64,000 nt of DNA, from contig NZ_JACYXI010000001.1 of assembly GCF_014842915.1 (NCBI RefSeq), positions 310,001 to 374,000 on the forward strand. The letters run 5' to 3'. This DNA comes from Roseibium litorale (GTDB taxonomy: Bacteria > Pseudomonadota > Alphaproteobacteria > Rhizobiales > Stappiaceae). The translations under genes were made by a program, and so were the position numbers. This document shows, one piece after another, positions 1 to 20,346 of this stretch (its first letter is position 1; every line of letters starts with the position of its first letter). Below the pieces are notes generated by a model that worked only from the letters and a program-made list of their open reading frames with translations, had not been told where the DNA came from and did no database searches.

Positions 1-166
1 CCTTCTTGGAGTCGGCGACGGCTTCGCCGGCGCCGATGTTCAGGACAATCTTGTCGAGAGACGGAATCTGCATGGGATTCGCGTATCCGAACTTTTCCTG
101 AAGCTGCTTGCGCACAACTTCATCGTAATGCGTCTTCAGACGCGGCACATAGTTGGTGTCAGCCAT
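1..166 (-). CDS. rplE: 50S ribosomal protein L5, N-terminal part (cut by window edge)
   Basis: Binds 5S rRNA and helps build the central protuberance of the large subunit. Only the first 55 codons are in the window. They begin [17 protein letters not shown] and continue into an [16 protein letters not shown] stretch typical of the L5 N-terminus. The ATG at 166 lies inside the end of rplX, overlapping it by 8 bases, so translation is probably coupled. It is the last gene seen of the S10-spc block, which continues off the left edge. Confidence 0.95.
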   Translation of the reverse strand, partial: MADTNYVPRLKTHYDEVVRKQLQEKFGYANPMQIPSLDKIVLNIGAGEAVADSKK

Positions 167-476
167 CGATCAGGTCTCCCGAACGCTTGGCCACACGGAC
201 CTTCGTACCGTCTTCCTTAACCTGGAAGCCAACGCGCGAAGCCTTGCCGTCCTTCGGATCGGCGATCGCAATGTTGGAGAGGTGGATCGCAGCTTCCTTG
301 GCAACAATACCAGCTTCCTGGGTCTGGGTCTGCTTCTGGTGGCGGCGAACAACGTTCACACCGCGGACCAGGGCCTTGTTTTCGGCCGGCAGAACCTGAA
401 GCACTTCACCGGTCTTGCCCTTGTCACGGCCGGTGAGAACGACAACCGTGTCGCCCTTTTTAATTTTCGCAGCCAT
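159..476 (-). CDS. rplX: 50S ribosomal protein L24
   Basis: Early assembly protein of the 50S subunit. The 105-residue product starts [20 protein letters not shown], the KOW motif that opens L24. Its length is normal for the family. The ATG shares one base with the rplN stop codon (TGATG), and its own 3' end overlaps rplE by 8 bases. Both overlaps suit translational coupling inside the spc segment. Confidence 0.97.
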   Translation of the reverse strand: MAAKIKKGDTVVVLTGRDKGKTGEVLQVLPAENKALVRGVNVVRRHQKQTQTQEAGIVAKEAAIHLSNIAIADPKDGKASRVGFQVKEDGTKVRVAKRSGDLIDG

Positions 477-844
477 CAGAGCACCTCCGGCGCGAGCGAA
501 ATGATCTTCATGTGGTTCTTTGCACGGAGTTCGCGCGGCACTGGCCCGAAGATACGGGTGCCGATCGGCTCCTTGTTGTTGTTGATCAGAACGGCCGCAT
601 TGCGGTCGAACCGGATCACGCTGCCATCGGGACGGCGGATATCCTTCGCCGTGCGCACGACGACAGCCTTCATCACGTCGCCCTTTTTAACACGGCCCCG
701 CGGGATAGCTTCCTTGATGCTGACGACGATGATGTCGCCAACGGAAGCGTACTTGCGCTTGGAGCCGCCGAGCACTTTGATGCACATGACACGACGGGCG
801 CCGGAATTGTCCGCCACATCGAGGTTTGTTTGCATCTGAATCAT
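476..844 (-). CDS. rplN: 50S ribosomal protein L14
   Basis: Universal large-subunit protein at the subunit interface, contacting 16S rRNA through bridges. The product is 122 residues, the canonical length. It starts [19 protein letters not shown] and holds the conserved [14 protein letters not shown] and [12 protein letters not shown] segments. It follows rpsQ after 67 bases and ends one base into rplX. Confidence 0.98.
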   Translation of the reverse strand: MIQMQTNLDVADNSGARRVMCIKVLGGSKRKYASVGDIIVVSIKEAIPRGRVKKGDVMKAVVVRTAKDIRRPDGSVIRFDRNAAVLINNNKEPIGTRIFGPVPRELRAKNHMKIISLAPEVL

Positions 845-911
845 GACTGGCTGCCTTATTCTATTTCTGGCGCACCTGCCACGGGCGCCTGATGCTCAAC
901 AAGGAACGTGG

Positions 912-1139
912 TCAGGCGACCACGGTCCAGCGTTTATTCTTCGAAATCGGCGCGCACTCTTCGATCTGAACAGTGTCGCCAACCTGATACTTGTTAGCTT
1001 CGTCATGCGCGCGGTACTTTTTCGACCGGCGCACCGTCTTCTTGAGCAGCGGATGGGTGAAACGACGTTCCACCTTCACCGTGACCGTCTTGTCGTTAGC
1101 GTTGCTGACGACGACGCCCTGAAGCACGCGTTTAGGCAT
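912..1139 (-). CDS. rpsQ: 30S ribosomal protein S17
   Basis: Primary 16S rRNA-binding protein of the small-subunit body. The 75-residue OB-fold protein begins [19 protein letters not shown] and carries the conserved [19 protein letters not shown] and HDE segments. It starts 10 bases after rpmC. Confidence 0.97.
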   Translation of the reverse strand: MPKRVLQGVVVSNANDKTVTVKVERRFTHPLLKKTVRRSKKYRAHDEANKYQVGDTVQIEECAPISKNKRWTVVA

Positions 1140-1149
1140 TCATGCCTCC

Positions 1150-1350
1150 TTATGCGCTGGTCGCCACGCGCTTTTCGCGCATGATCGTCTGGATACGGGC
1201 GATGTCGCGGCGGATCTGCCGGACGCGCCCAGTGTTTTCGAGCTGGCTCGTTGCCTTCTGAAAGCGCAGGTTGAACTGCTCCTTCTTGAGGCCTTCGAGC
1301 TCCGTGCGGAGCTCGTCGAGGGTCTTTGCCCGTACGTCGGTAGCCTTCAT
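1150..1350 (-). CDS. rpmC: 50S ribosomal protein L29
   Basis: Small helical-hairpin protein near the peptide exit tunnel, where it helps recruit trigger factor and SRP. The product is 66 residues, with [18 protein letters not shown] and the terminal [16 protein letters not shown] helix that defines L29. It lies between rplP and rpsQ in the standard order. Confidence 0.97.
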   Translation of the reverse strand: MKATDVRAKTLDELRTELEGLKKEQFNLRFQKATSQLENTGRVRQIRRDIARIQTIMREKRVATSA

Positions 1351-1372
1351 GGCTTATCTCTCCTCGACTGCC

Positions 1373-1786
1373 TTATTCGGCGATCCGCTGGACGAACCGG
1401 CACTTGATCGGCAGCTTGGCAGCTGCAAGACGCATTGCCTCGCGGGCAATATCTTCCGGCACGCCGTCGATTTCAAACATGATCCGGCCCGGCGCTACGC
1501 GGCAGGCCCAGTAATCAGGAGCACCCTTACCTTTACCCATTCGAACTTCGGCCGGCTTCGAGGAAACCGGGAGGTCCGGGAAGATACGGATCCAGACACG
1601 ACCAGCACGCTTCATGTGGCGGGTCATGGCACGACGGGCAGCTTCGATCTGACGAGCGGTGATACGCTCCGGCTCAACAGCCTTCAGACCGTAGGCGCCG
1701 AAGTTGAGGTCAGTGCCTCCCTTCGACAGACCGTGAATGCGGCCCTTGTGCTGCTTGCGGAACTTCGTTCGCTTCGGTTGCAGCAT
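1373..1786 (-). CDS. rplP: 50S ribosomal protein L16
   Basis: Large-subunit protein near the A-site that helps position tRNA. The product is 137 residues, the standard length. It starts [16 protein letters not shown] and has the conserved [19 protein letters not shown] and [15 protein letters not shown] segments. It lies 45 bases after rpsC and 22 before rpmC. Confidence 0.98.
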   Translation of the reverse strand: MLQPKRTKFRKQHKGRIHGLSKGGTDLNFGAYGLKAVEPERITARQIEAARRAMTRHMKRAGRVWIRIFPDLPVSSKPAEVRMGKGKGAPDYWACRVAPGRIMFEIDGVPEDIAREAMRLAAAKLPIKCRFVQRIAE

Positions 1787-1831
1787 CGTCTTCTTTCGTC
1801 CTTCGTTTTACGCGAGCAGCAGGCAGCCTGA

Positions 1832-2560
1832 TCAGGCTGCGCGCTCACGGCCCCGATCCCGGCGTCCGCCGCGATCACCCTGGTTGCTGTCCGAGCCAGA
1901 CGTCGCACGGCGTTCAGACGCCATCGGGTCGTGCTCGAGGATTTCACCCTTGAAGATCCAGACCTTCACGCCACAGACACCGTAAGCGGTGTGAGCGGAT
2001 GCGATACCGTAATCGATATCGGCACGCAGGGTGTGCAGCGGCACGCGGCCTTCACGGTACCACTCGACGCGGGCGATTTCCGCACCACCGAGACGGCCAC
2101 CGCAGTTGATCCGGATGCCCTGTGCGCCCAGACGCATGGCCGACTGAACGGCCCGCTTCATGGCGCGGCGGAAGGCAACACGGCGTTCCAGCTGCTGTGC
2201 AATCGAGGCGGCAACGAGAGTCGCGTCGATTTCCGGCTTGCGCACTTCAACGATGTTGATGTGCACGTCCGAATTGGTGATCTCACCAATCTTCTTGCGA
2301 AGCTTTTCGATGTCGGCACCCTTCTTACCGATCACCACACCCGGACGGCCGGAGTGAATGGTGACGCGGCACTTCTTGTGCGGACGCTCGATGACAACCT
2401 TGGAAACGGCTGCCTGCTTCAGTTCTTCAAGCAGGTATTCGCGGATGCGGAAGTCTTCATGAAGAAGAGTGCCGTATTCACCCTTGTTGGCGTACCAACG
2501 CGAATCCCAGGTGCGGTTGATCCCGAGGCGCATGCCGATCGGGTTGACTTTGTGTCCCAT
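1832..2560 (-). CDS. rpsC: 30S ribosomal protein S3
   Basis: Forms the mRNA entry channel of the small subunit. The product is 242 residues. It starts [20 protein letters not shown], and a KH-type RNA-binding region holds [17 protein letters not shown]. The extreme C-terminus, after the core ending [10 protein letters not shown], is a low-complexity Gly/Arg/Asp tail of about 30 residues that is probably flexible and rRNA-binding. The ATG shares one base with the rplV stop. Confidence 0.98.
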   Translation of the reverse strand: MGHKVNPIGMRLGINRTWDSRWYANKGEYGTLLHEDFRIREYLLEELKQAAVSKVVIERPHKKCRVTIHSGRPGVVIGKKGADIEKLRKKIGEITNSDVHINIVEVRKPEIDATLVAASIAQQLERRVAFRRAMKRAVQSAMRLGAQGIRINCGGRLGGAEIARVEWYREGRVPLHTLRADIDYGIASAHTAYGVCGVKVWIFKGEILEHDPMASERRATSGSDSNQGDRGGRRDRGRERAA

Positions 2561-2940
2561 CAGGCACTCTCCTCGACTTCACGCACGACGATGGTCAGGT
2601 TCGAGAACGGCTTCTCGATCCGGCCCACACGGCCACGTGCACGGGCATGGAACCGCTTGATGACAAAAGCCTTGCCAACATGCGCCTCGGCAACCACCAG
2701 GTTGTCGATATCCAGGTCGTGGTTGTTTTCCGCGTTGGCGATCGCGGACATCAAGGTCTTCTTGACGTCCCCGGCGATACGCTTGCGGGAGAAAGTCAGA
2801 TCCGCCAATGCGGTGCCAACCTTCTTGCCGCGGATAGCAGCCGCAACGAGATTCAGCTTGCGCGGCGATACGCGCAGCATGCGGGTCATTGCCCGGGCCT
2901 CGTTGTCAGCGAGCGTCCGCTCACGCTTCGGCTTGCCCAT
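2560..2940 (-). CDS. rplV: 50S ribosomal protein L22
   Basis: Lines the peptide exit tunnel; its loop contacts nascent chains and macrolides. The product is 126 residues with [18 protein letters not shown] and the C-terminal [18 protein letters not shown] loop. It begins 2 bases after the rpsS stop and ends in a 1-base overlap with rpsC. Confidence 0.97.
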   Translation of the reverse strand: MGKPKRERTLADNEARAMTRMLRVSPRKLNLVAAAIRGKKVGTALADLTFSRKRIAGDVKKTLMSAIANAENNHDLDIDNLVVAEAHVGKAFVIKRFHARARGRVGRIEKPFSNLTIVVREVEESA

Positions 2941-2942
2941 CG

Positions 2943-3221
2943 TTACTTCCTCTTCGCCTTCTTGTCGGCGCCATGTCCGTAATAGGTCCGGGTCGGGGAA
3001 AACTCACCCAACTTGTGACCGATCATTTCTTCAGACACCAGCACCGGAACGTGCTTCTGACCGTTGTAGACGCCGAAGGTAATCCCGACGAACTGCGGCA
3101 GGATCGTCGAGCGGCGGCTCCAGGTCTTGACGACCTCGTTGCGGCCGGATTCACGAACCTTGTCCGCCTTCTTCAGCAGATACCCGTCAACAAACGGACC
3201 TTTCCAGATCGAACGTGTCAC
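2943..3221 (-). CDS. rpsS: 30S ribosomal protein S19
   Basis: Head protein of the small subunit that pairs with S13 and contacts tRNA. The 92-residue product starts [18 protein letters not shown] and has VNGQ-region homology at [15 protein letters not shown] and the conserved [17 protein letters not shown] end. Length and order are standard. Confidence 0.98.
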   Translation of the reverse strand: MTRSIWKGPFVDGYLLKKADKVRESGRNEVVKTWSRRSTILPQFVGITFGVYNGQKHVPVLVSEEMIGHKLGEFSPTRTYYGHGADKKAKRK

Positions 3222-3233
3222 GATCCTTGTCCC

Positions 3234-4067
3234 TTATTTCTTGCGTGCGTGACGGCTACGAACAATGAACTTGTCCGTCTGCTTGTTCCGCCGCGTGCGC
3301 TTACCCTTGGTCGGCTTACCCCAAGGGGTAACCGGATGACGTCCACCGGAGGTCCGGCCTTCACCACCACCGTGCGGGTGGTCGACCGGGTTCATGGCAA
3401 CACCGCGAACATGCGGGGTGCGGCCCAGCCAGCGGGAACGGCCAGCCTTACCGAGGTTTACGTTGCCGTGGTCCGGGTTGGACACTGCGCCGATGGAGGC
3501 CATGCAGGTCCCCAGAACGCGGCGCTGTTCACCGGACATGAGACGCAGGATCGTGTAGCCCTGGTCGCGGCCGACAACCTGAACGAAAGCACCGGCGGAA
3601 CGTGCGACCTGCGCACCCTTGCCCGGCTTCAGTTCAATGTTGTGAACGATCGTACCCACCGGAATGGATGCGAGCGGCATGGCGTTGCCCGGCTTCACGT
3701 CGACGGCCTGACCTGCAACGACCTTGTCGCCGACGGCCAGACGCTGCGGCGCCAGAATGTAGCTCAGTTCACCATCTTCGTAGCGGATCAGAGCAATGAA
3801 TGCGGTCCGGTTCGGATCGTATTCAAGACGCTCGACGGTCGCCGGGATGTCGAACTTGCGGCGCTTGAAGTCAACAAGACGGTAAGACCGCTTGTGACCG
3901 CCACCGCGGTTCGGAGCCGTCAGGCGGCCGTGGTTGTTACGACCACCGCTCTTGGACAGGCCTTCGGTCAGGGTCTTGACCGGCTTGCCCTTCCAGAGAT
4001 CGGAACGATCGACCTGGACGAGCTGGCGCTGGCCAGGAGACGTCGGGTTGAAAGTCTTGAGTGCCAT
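3234..4067 (-). CDS. rplB: 50S ribosomal protein L2
   Basis: Needed for subunit association and peptidyl transferase function. The product is 277 residues. It starts [17 protein letters not shown], and the diagnostic loop [19 protein letters not shown] includes the conserved His near the peptidyl transferase centre. It ends RSRHARKK. It is the largest gene of the S10 block here. Confidence 0.98.
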   Translation of the reverse strand: MALKTFNPTSPGQRQLVQVDRSDLWKGKPVKTLTEGLSKSGGRNNHGRLTAPNRGGGHKRSYRLVDFKRRKFDIPATVERLEYDPNRTAFIALIRYEDGELSYILAPQRLAVGDKVVAGQAVDVKPGNAMPLASIPVGTIVHNIELKPGKGAQVARSAGAFVQVVGRDQGYTILRLMSGEQRRVLGTCMASIGAVSNPDHGNVNLGKAGRSRWLGRTPHVRGVAMNPVDHPHGGGEGRTSGGRHPVTPWGKPTKGKRTRRNKQTDKFIVRSRHARKK

Positions 4068-4082
4068 TTACCTGTCCCCGTC

Positions 4083-4376
4083 TTAGAGCCCGGTCGCCAC
4101 GTCGATTGCGTGACCTTCCGCGAGCGTGATGACGGCCTTCTTGTAGTCGGACTGGCGGCCGATCCGGCCCTTGAACCGCTTCACCTTGCCCTTGCGGACC
4201 AGGGTGTTGACGGCCGTGACCTTTACACCGAACAGCGCCTCGACAGCAGCCTTGATTTCCGGCTTGGTGGCGGAGTTCGCCACCTTGAAGACAACCTTGT
4301 TCTCTTCAGAAGCCATGGTCGCCTTCTCGGTGATCACCGGGCCGACGATCTTGTCATAGTGAGGAAGATTGCTCAT
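4083..4376 (-). CDS. rplW: 50S ribosomal protein L23
   Basis: Docking site for trigger factor and SRP at the tunnel exit. The product is 97 residues, with [19 protein letters not shown] at the start and an RNA-binding [15 protein letters not shown] loop. The ATG overlaps the rplD stop by 4 bases (ATGA), so the two are probably translationally coupled. Confidence 0.97.
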   Translation of the reverse strand: MSNLPHYDKIVGPVITEKATMASEENKVVFKVANSATKPEIKAAVEALFGVKVTAVNTLVRKGKVKRFKGRIGRQSDYKKAVITLAEGHAIDVATGL

Positions 4377-4993
4377 TTGAAGCGCTCCTCAAGTGCAGTC
4401 ACAGCAGCCTTGGTCAGAACCAGGGTGTGAGCCCGCATGATGTCGTAGACGTTGATGCCCTGGACCGGCAGCACATCCACCATCGGGATGTTGCGTGCAG
4501 CCAGTGCAAAGTTCCGGTCCAGTTCCGAGCCGTCGATGATCAGCGCGCTGGTGAGACCCAGCTTTGCGAACTGATCCTTGAGCGCCTTGGTCTTGGCTTC
4601 GGCTGCCTTGGCATCTTCAACGACGATGATGCTGTCAGACTTTGCCTTTGCAGACAGGACGTGCTTCAGGCCGAGGGCGCGAACCTTCTTGGGCAGGTCA
4701 TGGGAATGATCGCGGACGACCGGACCGAATGCCTTACCACCACCGCGGAACTGCGGGGCCTTCTTGTTGCCGTGACGGGCGCCGCCGGAGCCTTTCTGGC
4801 GGACGAACTTCTTCGTCGTACCAGAAACTTCCGAACGCCCGAGGGCCTTGTGGGTGCCAGCCTGGCGCTTGGCAAGCTGCCAACGCACCACGCGATGGAT
4901 CAGATCGGTGCGCGGATCGAGACCGAAGATCTCGTCAGACACCGTGATCGAACCGGCCGCCCCGCCTTCGAGGGTCTTGACCTGGAGTTCCAT
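4373..4993 (-). CDS. rplD: 50S ribosomal protein L4
   Basis: Tunnel-lining protein; in E. coli, L4 also represses its own S10 operon, but nothing here shows that this holds in this organism. I chose the ATG at 4993 ([11 protein letters not shown], 206 residues). A GTG one codon upstream (4996) would add one residue. The ATG shares one base with the rplC stop (TGATG). The conserved tunnel loop [20 protein letters not shown] is present. Confidence 0.96.
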   Translation of the reverse strand: MELQVKTLEGGAAGSITVSDEIFGLDPRTDLIHRVVRWQLAKRQAGTHKALGRSEVSGTTKKFVRQKGSGGARHGNKKAPQFRGGGKAFGPVVRDHSHDLPKKVRALGLKHVLSAKAKSDSIIVVEDAKAAEAKTKALKDQFAKLGLTSALIIDGSELDRNFALAARNIPMVDVLPVQGINVYDIMRAHTLVLTKAAVTALEERFK

Positions 4994-5703
4994 CACTCAC
5001 TCTCCTTCCCGGCGGCGATGGCAGCTTCCGGAGCGCGGTACGCACCCGGGACCGGAACACCTTCCGGCAGCGCCTTCTTGATCGCGTCGCGGACCAGGAT
5101 CCAGCCGCCCTTGGCGCCCGGAACAGACCCTTCGACCATGATCAGGCCGCGTTCAACATCGGTACGCACAACCTTGAGGTTCTGCGTGGTCACGCGGACA
5201 TCGCCCATGTGACCGGCCATCTTCTTGCCCTTGAACACCTTGCCCGGATCCTGGCACTGACCGGTCGAACCGTGAGAACGGTGCGAGACGGAGTTACCGT
5301 GGGAGGCGCGGCCACCACCGAAGTTGTGGCGCTTCATGACGCCGGCAAAACCCTTACCGATGGAAGTGCCGGTGACGTCGACGAACTGACCTTCGACATA
5401 GTGGTCAGCGGTAAGTTCCGCGCCAACGTCGATCAGGTTGTCGGACGAAACCCGGAACTCAACGAGAGTCCGCTTCGGTTCGACCTTGGCAACGGCGAAA
5501 TGTCCGCGCATTGCCTTCGGCGTGTTCTTGACTTTGGCCAGACCTGCACCGAGCTGCAGTGCAGTGTAGCCATTCTTTTCGTCAGTCCGGTGGGCAACCA
5601 CCTGGCAATTTTCCAGTCGCAGGACAGTGACCGGAACATGTTCGCCCGCATCGTTATAGATACGAGTCATGCCCACTTTCTGAGCGATCACTCCAGAACG
5701 CAT
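4993..5703 (-). CDS. rplC: 50S ribosomal protein L3
   Basis: Early assembly protein that reaches the peptidyl transferase centre. The product is 236 residues. It starts [20 protein letters not shown] and carries the conserved [20 protein letters not shown] and [20 protein letters not shown] loops, including the Gln that is N5-methylated by PrmB in other bacteria. The C-terminus has an Ala-rich extension ([12 protein letters not shown]). Confidence 0.97.
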   Translation of the reverse strand: MRSGVIAQKVGMTRIYNDAGEHVPVTVLRLENCQVVAHRTDEKNGYTALQLGAGLAKVKNTPKAMRGHFAVAKVEPKRTLVEFRVSSDNLIDVGAELTADHYVEGQFVDVTGTSIGKGFAGVMKRHNFGGGRASHGNSVSHRSHGSTGQCQDPGKVFKGKKMAGHMGDVRVTTQNLKVVRTDVERGLIMVEGSVPGAKGGWILVRDAIKKALPEGVPVPGAYRAPEAAIAAGKESE

Positions 5704-5726
5704 AGACGTGTCCCCTTCGATCCGCC

Positions 5727-6035
5727 TCAGAGCTTGATCTCGACGTCAACACCAGCGGCCAAATCGAGCTTCATAAGAGCGTCGACCGTCTGGGGCGTCG
5801 GATCCACGATATCGAGAAGACGCTTATGCGTGCGCATCTCGAACTGATCGCGGCTTTTCTTGTCGATGTGCGGACCGCGAAGCACTGTGTACTTCTCAAT
5901 CCGCGTCGGCAGCGGCACGGGTCCCCGCACCTGCGCACCGGTCCGCTTCGCCGTGTTCACGATTTCCTTGGTGGAAGCATCGAGAATACGGTGATCAAAT
6001 GCCTTGAGGCGGATCCGGATATTCTGACCGTTCAT
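5727..6035 (-). CDS. rpsJ: 30S ribosomal protein S10 (NusE)
   Basis: Small-subunit head protein; as NusE it also joins NusB in transcription antitermination. The product is 102 residues, from [20 protein letters not shown] to the conserved [20 protein letters not shown] segment. It is the first gene of the S10 operon and starts only 69 bases after tuf copy 1, with no terminator visible between them. The str and S10 groups may be one transcript. Confidence 0.97.
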   Translation of the reverse strand: MNGQNIRIRLKAFDHRILDASTKEIVNTAKRTGAQVRGPVPLPTRIEKYTVLRGPHIDKKSRDQFEMRTHKRLLDIVDPTPQTVDALMKLDLAAGVDVEIKL

Positions 6036-6104
6036 TTCAGAGTTCCCGATAAGACAGGCGGGCCTGCGATTGTTTCAGTAGGAAACGGCAGGCCCTGCCG
6101 TCAT

Positions 6105-7295
<1,191 letters not shown>

Positions 7296-7339
7296 CGGAT
7301 TACTCCGCTCTCTTAATTCTAATCGTTCACAAGTTCAGG

Positions 7340-9415
7340 TTAGGCGTACTTCGCCTGAACCTGCTCAGCGACAGCCTGCGGCACCTGCTCGTAGTGGTCG
7401 AACACCATCGAGTACTGCGCCCGGCCCTGGGACATGGACCGCAGGTTGTTCACGTAGCCAAACATGTTGGCCAGCGGAACCATTGCGGTGATGACCGTTA
7501 CGATCCCGCGGTTTTCGGTGCCAGCAATCTGGCCGCGGCGGGAGTTCAGGTCACCGATGACGTCGCCCATGTAGTCTTCAGGGGTAACGACTTCGACCTT
7601 CATGATCGGCTCGAGGAGCTTCGGACCAGCCTTCTGGATCCCTTCACGGAAACCAGCTCGGCCAGCGATTTCGAAGGCCAGAACCGAGGAGTCAACGTCG
7701 TGGTAAGCACCGTCGGTCAGGGTCACCTTGATGTCTAGCATCGGGAAGCCGGCGATCGGGCCGGACGACATGACGCTTTCAACACCCTTGGTAACACCCG
7801 GGATGTATTCCTTCGGAACCGAACCACCGACGATCTTCGATTCGAAGACGTAGCCTGCATTCGGCTCTGCCGGCTCGATAACGAGCTTGATACGAGCGAA
7901 CTGACCCGAACCACCAGACTGCTTCTTGTGGGTGTAATCCACTTCGGCCTGCTTGGTGATGGTTTCGCGGTATGCCACCTGCGGCGCACCGATGTTCGCT
8001 TCCACCTTGAACTCGCGACGCATACGGTCGACGATGATGTCCAGGTGAAGTTCGCCCATGCCTGCGATGATCGTCTGACCGGACTCTTCGTCCGTCTTCA
8101 CGCGGAAGGACGGATCTTCAGCAGCCAGGCGGTTCAGGGCAAGGCCCATCTTTTCCTGGTCAGCCTTGGTCTTCGGCTCGACGGCGATCTCGATCACCGG
8201 CTCGGGGAATTCCATACGCTCCAGGATCACCGGCTTCAGCGGATCACACAGGGTGTCGCCAGTGGTGGTGTCCTTCAGGCCAGCGATAGCAACGATGTCG
8301 CCTGCATAGGCAATATCGAGGTCTTCACGGCTGTTAGAGTGCATCTGCATCATGCGGCCGACGCGCTCTTTCTTCTCCTTAACAGTGTTCTGGAGGGACA
8401 CACCCTTGGACAGAACACCGGAGTAGATGCGGCAGAACGTGAGCGAACCGACGAACGGGTCGTTCATGATCTTGAAGGCCAGCATCGAGAGCGGCTCTTC
8501 ATCACCGGACTTACGGACGACTTCGCCCTCAGTCTTCGGATCGATGCCCTTGATGGCCGGAACTTCAACCGGGCTCGGCAGATAGTCGACAACAGCGTCG
8601 AGCAGCGGCTGAACGCCCTTGTTCTTGAAGGCAGAGCCACACAGAACCGGAACGAAATCGCTGTTGATGGTGCCCTTGCGGATGATTTCCATCAGCTTCT
8701 CGTTGGTCGGCTCTTCGCCTTCCAGATAAGCTTCCATGGCAGCTTCATCAGCTTCGACCGCGGTTTCGATCATCAGATCGCGGAATTCCTGAGCCTTGTC
8801 AGCCAGGTCAGCCGGGATCTCGACTTCGTCCCACTGGGCGCCGAGAGATTCATCGCGCCAAATCAGCGCCTTCATCTTGATCAGGTCGACCAGGCCAGCG
8901 AATTCGTTTTCAGCCCCAACCGGGATCTGAAGAACCAGCGGAGTGGCACCAAGACGGGTCTTGATCATCTCAACGCAGCGATAGAAATCGGCGCCGAGCT
9001 TGTCCATCTTGTTGACGAAGATCATCCGCGGAACGTGGTACTTGTCAGCCTGACGCCAGACCGTTTCGGTCTGCGGCTCAACACCAGCGTTGGCGTCGAG
9101 CAGGGCCACGGCACCGTCGAGCACGCGCAGGGAGCGTTCAACTTCAATGGTGAAGTCAACGTGGCCCGGGGTGTCGATGATGTTCAGGCGCTTCTCTTTC
9201 CAGAACGCGGTGGTAGCAGCGGAGGTAATCGTGATGCCACGCTCCTGCTCCTGCTCCATCCAGTCCATGGTGGCAGCACCGTCATGAACTTCACCGATCT
9301 TGTGGCTCTTGCCAGTATAGAACAGGATCCGCTCGGTCGTGGTCGTCTTGCCAGCATCGATGTGAGCCATGATGCCGAAGTTGCGGTAGTCCTCGATTTT
9401 ATGCGTGCGCGACAT
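7340..9415 (-). CDS. fusA: Elongation factor G
   Basis: Translocase GTPase of translation. The product is 691 residues, the typical length. The P-loop AHIDAGKT lies at 17-24, with DTPGHVDF and NKMDKLGAD further on. Domains II-V follow, and the protein ends in EQVQAKYA. It lies between rpsG and tuf copy 1 in the str operon. Confidence 0.99.
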   Translation of the reverse strand: MSRTHKIEDYRNFGIMAHIDAGKTTTTERILFYTGKSHKIGEVHDGAATMDWMEQEQERGITITSAATTAFWKEKRLNIIDTPGHVDFTIEVERSLRVLDGAVALLDANAGVEPQTETVWRQADKYHVPRMIFVNKMDKLGADFYRCVEMIKTRLGATPLVLQIPVGAENEFAGLVDLIKMKALIWRDESLGAQWDEVEIPADLADKAQEFRDLMIETAVEADEAAMEAYLEGEEPTNEKLMEIIRKGTINSDFVPVLCGSAFKNKGVQPLLDAVVDYLPSPVEVPAIKGIDPKTEGEVVRKSGDEEPLSMLAFKIMNDPFVGSLTFCRIYSGVLSKGVSLQNTVKEKKERVGRMMQMHSNSREDLDIAYAGDIVAIAGLKDTTTGDTLCDPLKPVILERMEFPEPVIEIAVEPKTKADQEKMGLALNRLAAEDPSFRVKTDEESGQTIIAGMGELHLDIIVDRMRREFKVEANIGAPQVAYRETITKQAEVDYTHKKQSGGSGQFARIKLVIEPAEPNAGYVFESKIVGGSVPKEYIPGVTKGVESVMSSGPIAGFPMLDIKVTLTDGAYHDVDSSVLAFEIAGRAGFREGIQKAGPKLLEPIMKVEVVTPEDYMGDVIGDLNSRRGQIAGTENRGIVTVITAMVPLANMFGYVNNLRSMSQGRAQYSMVFDHYEQVPQAVAEQVQAKYA

Positions 9416-9439
9416 AGCGTCAGCCTTTCCGAGTCCAGA

Positions 9440-9910
<471 letters not shown>

Positions 9911-9922
9911 CTAATGTGCTCC

Positions 9923-10294
9923 TTACTTCGGCCGCTTCGCGCCGTACTTGGACCGGCGCTGCTTACGATCCTTGACGCCCTGCGTATCGAGCACACCACG
10001 GATGATGTGATAACGAACGCCCGGCAAATCCTTGACGCGGCCGCCGCGGATCATGACCACGGAGTGTTCCTGAAGGTTGTGGCCTTCACCAGGAATGTAA
10101 CCGATCACTTCGAAGCCGTTGGTCAGGCGGATCTTAGCCACCTTACGCAGAGCCGAGTTCGGCTTCTTCGGCGTCGTTGTGTAGACGCGGGTGCAAACAC
10201 CACGCTTCTGCGGGCAGGCCTCCATGGCCGGCACCTTGTTCCGCTTGGGCGGATCTTTCCGCGGATTGCGGATCAGCTGGTTGATGGTCGGCAT
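9923..10294 (-). CDS. rpsL: 30S ribosomal protein S12
   Basis: Decoding-centre protein and the usual target of streptomycin-resistance mutations. The true start is the ATG at 10294 ([13 protein letters not shown], 123 residues); the reading frame stays open 9 codons further upstream, but that extension does not match S12. The [14 protein letters not shown] loop carries the wild-type Lys of streptomycin-sensitive S12. It is the first gene of the str operon, behind a long leader (see the 10295-10887 entry). Confidence 0.97.
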   Translation of the reverse strand: MPTINQLIRNPRKDPPKRNKVPAMEACPQKRGVCTRVYTTTPKKPNSALRKVAKIRLTNGFEVIGYIPGEGHNLQEHSVVMIRGGRVKDLPGVRYHIIRGVLDTQGVKDRKQRRSKYGAKRPK

Positions 10295-10887
10295 TCTGTG
10301 CCCTTTACCTCGTCCATCCAAAAACTCGTATGCATCTCAAGTTCACCGATTCCGACATGCAGAATCGCGCCCGCCCATCCAATCAAGGATGGCAGGCGCT
10401 TGCGAACCAGAGGACCGCAGGTTGCCCTGAGGTCATGCAATCGACGCTTATTCGCCTATATGAACCCGGCAGCGTTTAAGTCTTCTTGGTCCGGCGCGAG
10501 TCGCGCTCGGACAATCAGGGGACCTACCGCCTGCCATCGGGATGCGCGGAACCTACTCATCACTCCCCTCTACGTCAAGTGGTTTGTCTGAAAAATGCGA
10601 GATTCCCGCCATCCATACGGATCTGCGGAATCCTGCGGTTTTTAGACACCTCAACAAGCAATATATGGCACAAAAAATGCCAATTCGGGTCATGTTATTG
10701 CGCCACCTCTGTCCGCACACGCATTCAGAGCTAAACAGAGCGTTAACAGGATGAGTCAATTCCGAACAACAACGACGTGAATCGTTCTGCAGGATTCGCG
10801 TGGCTGCCATGCAGCCCCGCATCAAAATGCATCCGGAAGGATTCGGTTCGGAAAGCAGTCCCCTCTCCTCTTCCCTCCGCACGCCTC
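10295..10887. other. Gene-free region upstream of rpsL
   Basis: 593 bases between the start of rpsL and the end of the next minus-strand gene. I see no convincing ORF. It holds a candidate promoter for the str operon (own entry), a second weaker TTGACT candidate at 10754-10759 (minus), and a short inverted repeat, tggca/tgcca around an A-run, at about 10665-10681. Most of it would be the 5' leader or spacer of the str operon. Confidence 0.6.
10550..10578 (-). promoter_or_regulatory. Candidate sigma-70-type promoter of the str operon
   Basis: On the minus strand, TTGACG at 10578-10573 is followed after 17 bases by TAGGTT at 10555-10550. A GC-rich discriminator (CCGCGC) comes next, as is common at growth-controlled ribosomal promoters. 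It would give a leader of about 250 bases before rpsL. The -10 is weak, which is usual in alphaproteobacteria. Confidence 0.45.
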
Positions 10888-11187
10888 TCAGTCGTCCTCA
10901 TTGAAGGTGATGATGGCCACATTGCCCGAGAGCGCATCCTGATAGGCGCCTTCGTAGATCGCATCATCCGGCTCGCCATCCATGACGCCAATCTGGTCCA
11001 GCTCCGCTTCCGCATAGCCTTGGGCCGCGAGGGCCTCCAGCGTCTTGCGGACGGCGCTGTCGTCGTCAGGAGCGGTCAGCATGGCGTGGATCTCCATGGG
11101 CTCCCCCTCGCCTGCCTGCTCTTCCGTCCACACCCGTCCGATCACGATGAACACGGTCGGCTCGATGGCATCTTCGTTGTCATTCAT
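10888..11187 (-). CDS. Small acidic conserved-type hypothetical protein
   Basis: Function unknown. The ATG at 11187 gives 99 residues starting MNDNEDAIEPTVFIVIGRVW. The frame continues open upstream, but through the rpoC terminator, so that is rejected. The protein is strongly acidic (Asp/Glu-rich, ending FNEDD) and soluble, with no signal or membrane segment. It alternates beta-like and helical stretches (HAMLTAPDDDSAVRKTLEAL). It lies alone between the rpoC terminator and the str operon. No domain was recognised. Confidence 0.7.
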   Translation of the reverse strand: MNDNEDAIEPTVFIVIGRVWTEEQAGEGEPMEIHAMLTAPDDDSAVRKTLEALAAQGYAEAELDQIGVMDGEPDDAIYEGAYQDALSGNVAIITFNEDD

Positions 11188-11240
11188 ATTCTTGTCTCCA
11201 TTTGGCCTTCGGACACCAGTGAACACCCGATGCCGGTCAG

Positions 11241-11268
11241 AAAAAAGGCCGCCCGGAGGCGGCCTTTC
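11241..11268 (-). terminator. Intrinsic terminator after rpoC
   Basis: On the minus strand an aaaggccgcc arm, a CTCC-type loop and a ggcggccttt arm are followed by a run of T (positions 11246-11241). It starts 22 bases after the rpoC stop, so it is the end of the rplKAJL-rpoBC transcription unit. Confidence 0.85.
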
Positions 11269-11289
11269 CAATCTTGCTATGGACGTGCC

Positions 11290-15489
<4,200 letters not shown>

Positions 15490-15591
15490 GGTCTATCTCC
15501 TTCGATGCGCGGAGAGGGAGCTGGCCATTTGGCCAACTCCCCTGTCTCCGGCATTCCAAGTCCAAATTCGGTCTTTTTGATGCCCTCGGGA

Positions 15592-19731
<4,140 letters not shown>

Positions 19732-19864
19732 TGTCGCTCCTCGTATCGGCCGGGTAACGGCTGGCCGAAACGCCCCTTTTTCAATCGGGCCAAGGCCCAG
19801 GCGCTTCGGAAAACCGTCCCCCTAGTGGGACGTTTACCCCGGAACCGGGAAAACCCGCCGGGGC

Positions 19865-19896
19865 AAGAAAACGGTCCCGGGATGATCCCGGGACCG
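19865..19896 (-). terminator. Candidate attenuator between rplL and rpoB
   Basis: A perfect 10-base inverted repeat, ggtcccggga / tcccgggacc, with a 3-base loop (19873-19895). On the minus strand it is followed by GTTTTCTT. It lies 20 bases after the rplL stop. By analogy with E. coli, a partial terminator here would lower polymerase subunit output relative to L7/L12. Confidence 0.65.
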
Positions 19897-19915
19897 CGAT
19901 GGGCTTAAAGCCCTA

Positions 19916-20287
19916 TTACTTCAGCTCAACCTTAGCGCCAGCTTCTTCAAGCTTCTTCTTCAGGTCTTCTGCTTCAGCCTTGGAAACCTGTTCCTTGACG
20001 GTCTTCGGAGCGCCTTCGACGAGCTCCTTAGCTTCCTTCAGGCCCAGGCCCGTGATTGCACGGACTTCCTTGATGACGTTGATCTTCTTGTCGCCAGCGT
20101 CAGCCAGAACGACGTCGAATTCGGTCTTTTCTTCTTCAGCGGCAGCAGCCGGGCCAGCAGCAGCAGCAACTGCGACCGGAGCAGCAGCGGAAACGCCCCA
20201 CTTCTCTTCGAGAAGCTTGGACAGTTCAGCAGCTTCCATGACGGTCAGCGCGGACAGTTCATCAACGAGCTTGTTCAGATCAGCCAT
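19916..20287 (-). CDS. rplL: 50S ribosomal protein L7/L12
   Basis: Multicopy stalk protein that recruits translation factors. The product is 123 residues. The N-terminal dimerisation helix ([20 protein letters not shown]) is joined by an Ala/Gly-rich hinge (about 34-54) to the C-terminal domain with [16 protein letters not shown]. It lies 59 bases after rplJ. Confidence 0.98.
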   Translation of the reverse strand: MADLNKLVDELSALTVMEAAELSKLLEEKWGVSAAAPVAVAAAAGPAAAAEEEKTEFDVVLADAGDKKINVIKEVRAITGLGLKEAKELVEGAPKTVKEQVSKAEAEDLKKKLEEAGAKVELK

Positions 20288-20346
20288 TTTTCAGTACCTT
20301 AAAGTTCGAACCAAATCTTTGGTTACAGACAGTGTATTGGGACGCC

